Shown piece by piece: positions 11,320-19,081 of a DNA stretch of 20,680 nt. The notes under the pieces are model-generated. The model was not told the origin of the DNA. It worked only from the letters and a program-made list of their open reading frames with translations, and ran no database searches. Positions within the stretch are counted from its first letter, which is position 1, and the number at the start of each line of letters is the position of its first letter. Source of the DNA: JAEUIG01 sp046349775 (GTDB lineage: Bacteria > Planctomycetota > Planctomycetia > Planctomycetales > Planctomycetaceae); contig JAXMBS010000087.1 in the NCBI GenBank assembly GCA_046349775.1, positions 1 to 20,680 of the forward strand, in the 5' to 3' direction. The position numbers and the translations under genes are program-made.

Positions 11320-13711
11320 ACTGTGGCGCTGGATTCGTTCGCGCGGCCGCGAGCCGCTGCGTCACTCGCTGCCGCTGCTGCAGCAGGTACTCGTCGCCAA
11401 AGCCCTGCGCTCGGCGGCCAATCGACTGTCGACCGTCCGGCTCCCCTCCGCCAAACGGGAACGCCTCGACGTCCTTCTCGAACAGGCGTCTGACCGCGTC
11501 GACGCCGTCTTCCGCGACGTAATCCGCCCGGAAGTGACGACCGTACTCGACCGCGTCGGACTCGTGCCGCAGAACATTCCAGAACGCGTTTCGCGGCGGA
11601 AACTGATTGAAGACCTGCTGGACCGCGTCGTCGAGCGCGGCTTCGTCAACCTCGGCGATCTGCGCGACGCCCTCTCACAGAGCGACCTGAAGCTCCCAGA
11701 CCTCAGCGGGCCGTCAGAGTTGTTGCTGGGCGATCCGCTGCTGCGCGCCGACCGTGAACTGGCCGCCCGGCTGGAGGGGGTGTACCGCCCGGGAACGGCG
11801 TATCTGCGCATCCCGCAGCGGATGAGCTCGATCGCCTTCGGCACGCCGACCGGCCGCTGGCTCACGCAATACATTGTCATGCCGTTCGGCGGTTCGTATC
11901 TGGCCCTCGAGGCGATCCGGCACGTTGCCCACTGGCTGACGCCGGCCGCCGAACACGCCGCGCCGAACTCGGGCGCGCTGGCCGTCAGCGTCGCGCCGGA
12001 GACGGTCGCGCTGTCCCCGAACGGCGACTCGGCAACCGCTGTGACCGACGCGACCGCCGACGTCCTCAGCGACACCAGCCCGATCTTCTATGCCTGGGTG
12101 TTTCTCGTCGGCATGATCCTGATGCTGGTCCTGCACCGGCCGCGGTTCCGAGCAGCTCTGGCGCGAGTTCTAACGCGCGCGTGGAAACTGCTGAAGCGGG
12201 TGGTGGTCGACCTGCCGGCGGAAGTGCTGCGCGCCCCGTGGGTGCAATGGATTCGGCAGAGCCAGGCGTGGCACGTCGTCAGGAACTACCTGCTCCGTCC
12301 GGCCGCCGCAACACTCATTTTCTGGGCAATCTCACATCGCTTGTCGTACCGCTGGACGCGCGACGCCGCCATCCAGGTGTTTCTGGCGGCAGACCTGTTC
12401 CTTAATTCGCCGATCGGCCGCTACGCCGAAGAGTGGCTGACCGACCTCCTCGTCCGCGCCTGGCACGAGCTGCGCATCCGGGTCATCGCCGCCGTCTATC
12501 ACTGGGTCATGGACGTCTTCCATCAGCTCATCCAATGGGTGGAACGGATCATTTATGCCGTGGACGAATGGCTGCGCTTCCGCGCCGGCGACCCGCAGTC
12601 TTTTGTGATCGTCAAACTCGTCCTTGGGACTGTGTGGGCCGTGTTTGCCTATGTGATCCGATTCGCCGTCACACTGCTCATCGAGCCGCAGGTCAATCCG
12701 ATCAAGCACTTCCCGGTCGTTACGGTCTCGCACAAGATCCTGCTCCCGTACACGCCGACGCTGTCGCGGCTGTTGCTGTTGCTGCTGCCGTCGATCGGTC
12801 CAATCTGGGCGACAACGTTGGGCACAACGATCATTCTGCTCCTACCGGGAGTGTTTGGCTTCCTCGTCTGGGAACTGAAGGGCAACTGGCGGCTGTACGG
12901 GGCGAACCGGCCGGCGTCACTGGTCCCCACGCCGGTCGGACACCACGGCGAAACCATCCAGGCGCTGATGCGCCCCGGCATCCACTCCGGGACGCTGCCG
13001 AAGCTTTTCGCGCGGCTCCGCCAGGCCCTCCGTGACATTCGCAAAAGCGAGCACGGCCGCGCCGCCCGCAAGCAACTCGCCGCACTTCAGGGAGTGGAGG
13101 TCTCCGTCCGACGGTTTGTCTCGCGCACTTTATGTGAGTTGCTCCGCGAGGTCGGCTTCCAGCAAGGCCGAGTCCCGACCGTTGGCCGCGTGCACCTCGC
13201 CACCAATCAGATCGATATTGAATTGGACGAACCGCTCGGCGTCGGACCCTGTGCGCGGCTGCGTTTTGAAGACCTCTCCGGCTGGTTGACCGTGCAGTTT
13301 CTGGAGTCCGGTTGGACGAACGACCTCACCCCTGCGGACCGCGCACAGTTCAACACCGCGCTGTCCGGCCTCTACAAGCGGGCGGGCGTCGACCTCGTTC
13401 GCGAGCAATTGGAACTGGTGTTCGGCCCGGATGTCGCCGTCCGCGAACTGACTCAGGACGGCCTCGTCGTCAGCGATCGCCAGCGCTCGCAACATGTCGC
13501 CCGTTACGACCTCCGCACGACTCGACGCTGGGTCATCCCCGAAGGCCCCGACGCCCATGACGGCCCCTGGCCGACGCTGGAGCGCGAGGAGTGCGTGTTC
13601 GCCGATCACCCGCTCGACTGGCAAACCTGGGTCGGCGCCTGGAACGGCAACGGCCACGCGGACTCCAATACCCCAGTCAACGGCAACGGCATCCCGCAGG
13701 TGCTGGCGTAA
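11171..13711 (+). CDS. C-terminal part of the same large membrane protein, unknown function
   Basis: This frame codes for 846 residues. Residues 1-290 are helical and charged (RRVEARLLYDLQTACVSHERGLYRLKLWRWIRSRG, KAKRERLDVLLEQASDR-like). Hydrophobic segments follow at about 305-322 (YAWVFLVGMILMLVL), 374-393 (AAATLIFWAISH), 477-503 (VKLVLGTVWAVFAYVIRFAVTLLI) and a long stretch 531-570 that probably crosses twice. The last ~270 residues are soluble (EVSVRRFVSRTLCELLREVGF, LGVGPCARLRFEDLSGWLTVQFLESGW). The apparent start MSDNQ is very likely internal: in-frame text upstream (TLLQLSDNQ) joins the preceding fragment. It is presumably an inner-membrane protein with large cytoplasmic domains. I cannot name a family or function. 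Confidence 0.75.
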   Translation: MSDNQISDWTLALAPLLEPAAAGFRRVEARLLYDLQTACVSHERGLYRLKLWRWIRSRGREPLRHSLPLLQQVLVAKALRSAANRLSTVRLPSAKRERLDVLLEQASDRVDAVFRDVIRPEVTTVLDRVGLVPQNIPERVSRRKLIEDLLDRVVERGFVNLGDLRDALSQSDLKLPDLSGPSELLLGDPLLRADRELAARLEGVYRPGTAYLRIPQRMSSIAFGTPTGRWLTQYIVMPFGGSYLALEAIRHVAHWLTPAAEHAAPNSGALAVSVAPETVALSPNGDSATAVTDATADVLSDTSPIFYAWVFLVGMILMLVLHRPRFRAALARVLTRAWKLLKRVVVDLPAEVLRAPWVQWIRQSQAWHVVRNYLLRPAAATLIFWAISHRLSYRWTRDAAIQVFLAADLFLNSPIGRYAEEWLTDLLVRAWHELRIRVIAAVYHWVMDVFHQLIQWVERIIYAVDEWLRFRAGDPQSFVIVKLVLGTVWAVFAYVIRFAVTLLIEPQVNPIKHFPVVTVSHKILLPYTPTLSRLLLLLLPSIGPIWATTLGTTIILLLPGVFGFLVWELKGNWRLYGANRPASLVPTPVGHHGETIQALMRPGIHSGTLPKLFARLRQALRDIRKSEHGRAARKQLAALQGVEVSVRRFVSRTLCELLREVGFQQGRVPTVGRVHLATNQIDIELDEPLGVGPCARLRFEDLSGWLTVQFLESGWTNDLTPADRAQFNTALSGLYKRAGVDLVREQLELVFGPDVAVRELTQDGLVVSDRQRSQHVARYDLRTTRRWVIPEGPDAHDGPWPTLEREECVFADHPLDWQTWVGAWNGNGHADSNTPVNGNGIPQVLA

Positions 13712-13814
13712 CGCGTCGCTGCGGCGTCTTTGCTGGAGCGTATCGGACAGGCGTGCAGATCGCGTACATTCAAGAAATGAGCTCAGTCCCGTCGCGCCAA
13801 ATGCCGCAACGGAT

Positions 13815-13834
13815 ACAACTTCACGATGAGTTGT
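13815..13834. other. Small hairpin between the large membrane protein and DUF885 genes
   Basis: The 6-base arms acaact (13815-13820) and agttgt (13829-13834) pair perfectly around an 8-base loop. No T-tract follows. It lies in a 215 bp gap and has no clear role. Confidence 0.25.
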
Positions 13835-13926
13835 AACGTCATCCAGCGAACGAAGTCACGGCCCCGAGGCATTCGCAGACGGGACAAAGCCCGCCGACAG
13901 TCCTCGGAGCTTCACCGGAGATCTGC

Positions 13927-15702
13927 ATGCGTTTGTTGTTGCTCGTCGCACTCGTCTGCGGGGTTGCCATGCCGATTTCAACAGGCGCTGCCGATGATCC
14001 ATCCACGCAAGCGGCAGCGGCGCGCGATCTCCACGGACTCTTCGCCGACGAGTGGCAGCGCACGCTGCGCGAGCACCCCACGTTTGCGTCGGAACTCGGT
14101 GATCGGCGCTACAACGACCAGTGGGACGACGTCAGTTTCGAAGCCATCGACCGATCGCACCAGGCGGATCTCGCGGCACTGGCGCGACTGGAGGCGATTG
14201 ATCGCTCGTCATTGCTGCCGGCCGACCAGCTCAACTACGACATCTTTCGCCGGGAGTGCGCCCAGCGGATTGAGCTGCATCGATTCCGCTGGTGGCTCGT
14301 GCCGCTGAACCAGCGGGGCGGTATTCAGGACGCCGCCTCACTGGCGGATTCGCTGTCGTTCAACTCCCCCAAGGACTACGAGGACTGGCTGGCGCGGATG
14401 CGCGCGTTCCCGCGCCACATGGATCAGACCATCGCCCTGCTCCGCGCCGGCGCCCAAGCCGGGATCATTCACCCGCGCATCATCCTGGAACGGATCCCGG
14501 CCCAGATCGCCAAACAGATTGTCGACGACCCGCAACAACAGCTGTTCTACAAGCCGTTCCGCAACCTGCCGGACACGATTCCGCCGATCGAGGCAGAACG
14601 GTTGCGAAGTGCAGCGTGCGACGTCATCACCACGGCGATTATTCCGGCCTACCGCGACTTGCAGAGGTTCTTCGCCGAGGTGTACCTGCCGGCGGGCTTG
14701 CTGGAGGTCGGAATCTGGCAATTGCCGGACGGGAACGCTCATTATGCCGCGCGTTGTCGCGAGTTCACGACGACACAGCTCACCCCCGATGAGATTCACC
14801 AGATTGGACTCGACGAGGTCCAACGCATCCGGGGCGAAATGGAAGCGGTCGTCCGCGACGTCAAGTTCGCCGGGACGTTTGCGGACTTTCTTGAGCAGCT
14901 GCGGACAAACCCGAGGTTTTACTTTCAGGACGCCAATGAGCTGCTGCTGGCGTATCAGGGGGTCTGCAAGACGATCGATCCACAGCTTGTCAAATTGTTC
15001 AAGCGGCTGCCGCGAATCCCGTACGGGGTCGAGCCGATCCCGGAGCACATTGCCCCCGACACGACGACGGCCTACTACCGTCCGCCGGCGGCGGACGGCT
15101 CGCGGGCCGGAACGTATTTCGTCAATCTGTACCGGCCCGAGGTCCGGCCGAAGTACGAAATGGAGGCCCTGTCGCTGCACGAGGCCGTCCCCGGCCATCA
15201 TCTGCAGATCGCCCTGGCCCAGGAACTTGAAGACCTGCCCGAATTCCGCCGTTACGGCGGGTACACAGCCTATGTTGAAGGCTGGGCGCTGTACGCAGAA
15301 AGCCTGGGGACCGCGCTCGGCTTGTACCGTGACCCGTACTCGCGATTTGGTCAATTGACGTACGAGATGTGGCGCGCGGTCCGCCTGGTCGTCGACACCG
15401 GCATTCATCACCGGCACTGGAAGCGCGACGCGGCGATTGAATACTTCGCTCAGAATACGGCCAAGACGCGGCACGATATCGAAAACGAGATCGACCGCTA
15501 CATCGCCTGGCCGGGACAGGCGCTGGCCTACAAGATCGGTGAACTGCGGATTCAGGCACTCCGCCGTCGGGCCGAGTCCGAACTCGGGTCGAATTTCGAT
15601 CTACGTGAGTTCCACGACGTCGTCCTCCGAGAGGGGGCCGTGCCATTGGACGTCCTGGATCGGCTCGTCAACGACTGGATCGCGTCGCAAAAGCGGCCTT
15701 AG
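13927..15702 (+). CDS. DUF885 family zinc-metallopeptidase-like protein, exported
   Basis: The product has 591 residues. ATG 13927 has GGAG about 9 bases upstream. Residues 1-22 form a signal peptide (LLLLVALVCGVAMPISTGAA), so the protein acts outside the cytoplasm. The family signature LHEAVPGHHLQIALAQE places putative zinc ligands His418 and His424 or His425, with Glu419 as catalytic base. YVEGWALYAE supplies the third ligand, Glu451. Upstream, LAREFPRHM-like (RMRAFPRHMDQTIALLRAGAQAGI) and LPDGNAHYAARCREFTTTQLTPDEIHQIGLDEVQRIRGEM are typical DUF885 segments. The length fits the family's usual ~550-600 residues and nothing is missing. DUF885 proteins are thought to be peptidases because of the HExxxGHH-like motif; the substrate is unknown. 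The gene appears to be a single unit. Confidence 0.93.
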   Translation: MRLLLLVALVCGVAMPISTGAADDPSTQAAAARDLHGLFADEWQRTLREHPTFASELGDRRYNDQWDDVSFEAIDRSHQADLAALARLEAIDRSSLLPADQLNYDIFRRECAQRIELHRFRWWLVPLNQRGGIQDAASLADSLSFNSPKDYEDWLARMRAFPRHMDQTIALLRAGAQAGIIHPRIILERIPAQIAKQIVDDPQQQLFYKPFRNLPDTIPPIEAERLRSAACDVITTAIIPAYRDLQRFFAEVYLPAGLLEVGIWQLPDGNAHYAARCREFTTTQLTPDEIHQIGLDEVQRIRGEMEAVVRDVKFAGTFADFLEQLRTNPRFYFQDANELLLAYQGVCKTIDPQLVKLFKRLPRIPYGVEPIPEHIAPDTTTAYYRPPAADGSRAGTYFVNLYRPEVRPKYEMEALSLHEAVPGHHLQIALAQELEDLPEFRRYGGYTAYVEGWALYAESLGTALGLYRDPYSRFGQLTYEMWRAVRLVVDTGIHHRHWKRDAAIEYFAQNTAKTRHDIENEIDRYIAWPGQALAYKIGELRIQALRRRAESELGSNFDLREFHDVVLREGAVPLDVLDRLVNDWIASQKRP

Positions 15703-16060
15703 GTGGGAGTCGTTAGAGGTCCCCCCCGTCAGGCGGTACGGAGTCGATCGACATACCGCTGCCTAGAAGTGAACTCGAACGCGGCAGGGTTTCTCCAACC
15801 TGCCTGATCGTTAAGGGAGCAGAAAGCGTCCCCTCCAATCCCGCCGTCTTCATGGGTTCAAAATCCCGTAAAGGTTTTTCGCAAACCGGTGGTTGACTCA
15901 GGTTTCTGACGCAAGTAGCCTGATAAATTAGGTGGAAATGGCAGATTGCGGGCCATCCCACTGCGCGCTATGAGTTGCTATTTGGGGGTGCCGCGTCCGG
16001 TGCCTCAATCTTGGTCTGACCCTCCATTCGTCCGCAGATTAGGCCTCCGGGGAGTACACG
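15703..16060. other. Intergenic region with two hairpins upstream of the peptidase gene
   Basis: This 358 bp gap has lower GC than its surroundings. An imperfect stem pairs aggcggta (15731-15738) with taccgctgcct (15754-15764), with bulges. A second stem pairs ggcagg (15783-15788) with cctgcc (15799-15804). Either could end the DUF885 transcript, but neither has a T-tract. I found no RNA gene; a T-arm-like string at 15852-15869 lacks the rest of a tRNA. Confidence 0.4.
15893..15921 (+). promoter_or_regulatory. Weak candidate promoter for the NAL1-like peptidase gene
   Basis: TTGACT at 15893-15898 is followed after 17 bases by TAGCCT at 15916-15921. The -35 hexamer is good, but the -10 matches the consensus at only three of six positions. 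An alternative GATAAA at 15922-15927 is spaced too far. It lies 139 bases upstream of the ATG. Confidence 0.25.
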
Positions 16061-18022
16061 ATGCGCACGTCCGCTCGAAACCTACGTTGGCGTTTTTTGG
16101 CGGGGCCCGGATTGCTCGCCACCGCCCTGGCCACGATGGCCTGGTCTGCCCCGGCGGAAAAGCCGACGCCCGATCAACAGCCGCAGACGACGGTGGCGAA
16201 GCCGGCCGACCTCCCCTCCGAGGCGGTCGACCTGACCGACAAGGTCGAGGTCACCGTCCAAGGCGCGCTGAAGAGCACGTCCCGGACGGCGCATTCGGCA
16301 ACGATCCTCGTCAAGAACACGTCCAAAGAGGATCTCCACGGGCCGATCATCGTGGTCGTCGATCAAACCGGGATCGAGGCCCTGAAACTCGATGAACCTA
16401 GCGGCACGCTTTCGGATGATCGCCCCTATGTCGAGATCGTCAACGACAAGGGGGAATTGAAGGCCGGCAAGTCGCTGAAGCCGCAGAAGCTGCTGTTCAG
16501 CACCGAGGAGTCGATCAGCACGCAGTCGCGCCGCGAGTTCGACCTGAAGGTCCGCGTCTGCCAGCTCGACAAGGCGCTCGCGGAAGCGAACAAGCAGAGC
16601 GGTTCCGAAAAGATCGAAGGCAAGAGCTATAGCTGGAAGGACTTCGACAAGGCGGCCGCGATCCAGGAGAAGTGGACGCTTCCGCTGATTCAACAGGGCA
16701 AGAAAGAGGTCTACGGGACGGCGATCAGCGAAGACGAAAACGGGAACCTGCGGGTCACCGTCTACACGCAGCGCACCGGGACCGCCCGCCTCCTTCCCGA
16801 GACGATCGAGGGGCTTCCCGTTCACGTGGAAGTGATCGGCCAGATGTTCAATGCCGGCCCTGCCAAGGATGACCGCCTGTATTCAAACGGCATTCCCCGG
16901 CATGCGCAGCGGGGCAATGAGAATGACTTCAAGGCCGTGCCCGACGCCGGAACCGCGACCCCTCAGGGGGCAAAGCCGCAACCGCTGCCGCCGGTCGTTG
17001 ACCCGACGGTCCGGTTTAACCGGCCGGTTCCCATCGGCGTGTCCATTTCCAACCCTGACGTCCTGGGCCTCTATGTGCAGAGTGACGACACCATTTTCTG
17101 CTATTCGGGCACTTTGGGATGCCGATGTGTCGATTCCGTCGGCACCCAGTATGTGCTGTCAAATCTGCACGTCATGGGCGGCATCTATTTGAACGAAGAC
17201 GGCGAGCCAAGTCTGGCGAGCCCGATTATCCTCTTTGCCAGCACGGGCGATGATATTGTCCAGCCTGCGACAGGCGACAGTACCTGCTCTCTCATCACGG
17301 CCGACGTCATCGCGCACGTGTCGGACTTTGAGCCAATCCGCCTCTGGGCCGACGAAGCAGATGCGGAGACGTGGCCAATGTTGATGGATGCCTGCGTGGC
17401 CGCCGCGGTTCCCGGTGCCGTGGGATTTAATCCGCCGGCGAACGGGTACCCCGCATTGAGGCGGGATGTGCTCGACAGGCCGACGCTCGGCACGCCGGTC
17501 CAGAAATACGGCCGCACGTCGAGCTACACGGATGGCACCATCACCGAGCTCAATGCATTTGCTTTGGTCAATTACAGCGAAGTTCCTGACGGTACTGCAT
17601 TCGGATTCTTTATCCGTCAGCTCACGATTTCGAACGTCTCAGCACGCCGTTTTCCGACGCCGGCGCCTCCGTATGCGGAAGAGCTGAACCCGTCCAACTT
17701 CGGCAATCCGGGCGATTCCGGCTCGCTGATCGTGGCGCGAAAGCCCGGGGCGACGTTCGACGGCCAGCCCGTCGCACTGCTGTTTGCCGGAGGTCCCAAC
17801 GGACTGGTGGCCAGGACGATCGCCAACCCGATCGGCCCCATCTTGAAGCGATTCGGCCTGCAGATCGACGACGGCCAGGGAGCCGGCAACCAAGCCGGTA
17901 CCTCCGGCAGTATGGGCGGCGCAATCGCTCCCACCAATCCTATCTTCGGATTTGCTCCTTCACAGAACGGCCAACGCGGTCGCATCCGGGGTGGCAACGG
18001 CGGGACTCTCCGGAAGCAATAG
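16061..18022 (+). CDS. Secreted NAL1-like trypsin-fold serine peptidase with N-terminal beta domain
   Basis: The product has 653 residues. ATG 16061 follows a clear GGGGAG Shine-Dalgarno site. Residues 1-30 look like a signal peptide (GLLATALATMAWSAPA). Residues ~56-175 form a beta-rich domain (KVEVTVQGALKSTSRTAHSATILVKNTSKEDLHGPIIVVVD). This is followed by a linker with a Pro/Gln-rich stretch. The peptidase domain spans ~330-605: GTLGCRCVDSVGTQYVLSNLHVM carries catalytic His370, LMDACVAAA carries the probable Asp443, and NPGDSGSLIV carries Ser553 in a GDSGS context. VQKYGRTSSYTDGTI and LLFAGGPNGLVARTIANPI are also characteristic of bacterial NAL1-type proteins. The last ~45 residues are Gly-rich and basic (RGRIRGGNGG). 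Substrate and location after export are unknown. The gene is a single unit closed by a strong terminator. Confidence 0.88.
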   Translation: MRTSARNLRWRFLAGPGLLATALATMAWSAPAEKPTPDQQPQTTVAKPADLPSEAVDLTDKVEVTVQGALKSTSRTAHSATILVKNTSKEDLHGPIIVVVDQTGIEALKLDEPSGTLSDDRPYVEIVNDKGELKAGKSLKPQKLLFSTEESISTQSRREFDLKVRVCQLDKALAEANKQSGSEKIEGKSYSWKDFDKAAAIQEKWTLPLIQQGKKEVYGTAISEDENGNLRVTVYTQRTGTARLLPETIEGLPVHVEVIGQMFNAGPAKDDRLYSNGIPRHAQRGNENDFKAVPDAGTATPQGAKPQPLPPVVDPTVRFNRPVPIGVSISNPDVLGLYVQSDDTIFCYSGTLGCRCVDSVGTQYVLSNLHVMGGIYLNEDGEPSLASPIILFASTGDDIVQPATGDSTCSLITADVIAHVSDFEPIRLWADEADAETWPMLMDACVAAAVPGAVGFNPPANGYPALRRDVLDRPTLGTPVQKYGRTSSYTDGTITELNAFALVNYSEVPDGTAFGFFIRQLTISNVSARRFPTPAPPYAEELNPSNFGNPGDSGSLIVARKPGATFDGQPVALLFAGGPNGLVARTIANPIGPILKRFGLQIDDGQGAGNQAGTSGSMGGAIAPTNPIFGFAPSQNGQRGRIRGGNGGTLRKQ

Positions 18023-18045
18023 TGCTTCTGACACGGAATTCGGTC

Positions 18046-18078
18046 GCCGCCCGGACCACCCGTCCGGGCGGCTTTTTT
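18046..18078 (+). terminator. Perfect Rho-independent terminator of the peptidase gene
   Basis: An 11-bp GC-rich stem (18046-18056 with 18062-18072) closes a 5-base loop and is followed at once by six Ts (18073-18078). It starts 24 bases after the stop codon. On the opposite strand no T-tract follows the stem, so it acts mainly on the plus strand. Confidence 0.93.
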
Positions 18079-18095
18079 GTGCTCCGCACTCGGCG

Positions 18096-18986
18096 TTACG
18101 ATGCGCCGAGCCGCAACCCGTTTGTGCCGATCTCGTAGGGCACGATCCGTTCGTCGCAGGCGCTCCCCCGGTGCTTGGCGACACACAGGGCACGCCCCAG
18201 CTTGGAGCCTTCGCGCGTCTTCCCCATCAGCAGGATCGTGTTCGCGTTCGACAAGACGTCGCCGCTCTGCAGCGGACGCGACAGCAGCGCGTCAAGCATC
18301 ACGTCGTGCGTCGTACAGAGCAGCATGCAGCCGATCCGCCGCGGGTCGTACTCGTGTCGCAGGACCGCCGGCTCGTTCTCGCGGTATTGGGCACGGAACA
18401 GGTCCCGCGCGACCCACGCCGCGTCCTTGCGAAGAATCTGCTGGTAGATGTACTCGAACAATTCGATCTGAAACGACTCACGCGGTGAATCGGCCGGCTC
18501 AACTCCGTCGATCACACACCGCCGCACGCCGTGTGCGAAGTTCCCGTAAAAAAACGCGATCGTCTGCTGCAATTTGCGGTTGTGGTCCGCCTTCCAGGCG
18601 CGGCGTTCATCGTCGGTCAGTTCGCCGGTCGTCACCCGCCGCCCCGCGCCGGCGAACGGCGCCGCCAAATCGGCACGAGCCAACGCGAGGTTCCACACAT
18701 CCGCCGCCTGAAACCGCTCGCCCGCGAACTCCCGCAGCGTCCAGTCGCAGAGCCGCCGCGCATACTCTGCGTGCGACTGCGAGTCCCCCCGCGCCGTCAT
18801 ATCGAAGATGACGCCCCGCTGTCCCTCCTCCCGCATCCCCTGCGCCGCAAACTGCAACCCCAGTTGCGTCTTGCCGATGCCGGTTGCTCCCAGCACAACG
18901 GTCAGCGTCCCGGGCAAGAGCCCGCCGCCGAGCAGTTCATCCAGCCGCGGTATGCCGGTTCCGAGGCGTGCAGGGTCTGAAGACAT
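18096..18986 (-). CDS. KaiC/RAD55-like RecA-superfamily ATPase, single domain
   Basis: The product is a 296-residue cytosolic P-loop ATPase. The N-terminus RLGTGIPRLDELLGGGLLPGTLTVVLGATGIGKTQLGLQF is the KaiC/RadA/GvpD pattern, with Walker A at residues 33-40 (GATGIGKT). Walker B is RRCVIDGVEPAD with Asp160. A later segment, IGCMLLCTTHDVML, resembles the sensor region after Walker B. NTILLMGKTREGSKLGRALCVAKHRGSACDERIVPYEI is the terminal strand region with the conserved KHRGS motif, as in KaiC relatives. Only one RecA domain is present, so it is not a two-domain clock KaiC. Between Walker A and B lies a charged helical stretch (~115-150, TDDERRAWKADHNRKLQQ). The biological role is unknown. 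The ABC permease gene lies 95 bp upstream on the same strand. Confidence 0.88.
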   Translation of the reverse strand: MSSDPARLGTGIPRLDELLGGGLLPGTLTVVLGATGIGKTQLGLQFAAQGMREEGQRGVIFDMTARGDSQSHAEYARRLCDWTLREFAGERFQAADVWNLALARADLAAPFAGAGRRVTTGELTDDERRAWKADHNRKLQQTIAFFYGNFAHGVRRCVIDGVEPADSPRESFQIELFEYIYQQILRKDAAWVARDLFRAQYRENEPAVLRHEYDPRRIGCMLLCTTHDVMLDALLSRPLQSGDVLSNANTILLMGKTREGSKLGRALCVAKHRGSACDERIVPYEIGTNGLRLGAS

Positions 18987-19050
18987 AGGTCAAAGTGCGA
19001 AACCGCTAGCGTGATTGGAGAGCGTCGTCTGCAAGTTCCTTGATGTCCGG

Positions 19051-19078
19051 CCTCTGACGTCTGACCTCCGAACTCTGG
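19051..19078. repeat. Degenerate heptanucleotide array in the ATPase-permease gap
   Basis: Four imperfect 7-base units (cctctga, cgtctga, cctccga, actctgg) lie just outside the permease stop codon. On the minus strand the array contains tcggaggtcag, which is identical to 4864-4874 within the synthetase gene. Confidence 0.55.
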
Positions 19079-19081
19079 CCC

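Noticed and set aside
14338..15474. 378-codon minus-strand frame opposite the DUF885 gene
   Set aside because: It mirrors the DUF885 coding sequence, including the HEAVPGHH region, and has no independent signature.
15852..15869. T-arm-like string (atgggttcaaaatcccgt) suggesting a tRNA
   Set aside because: The loop has eight bases instead of seven, and no acceptor, D-arm or anticodon arm can be folded around it.
18046..18078. Terminator acting on both strands
   Set aside because: On the minus strand the stem is followed by gaccgaatt with no T-tract, so only the plus-strand call is kept.
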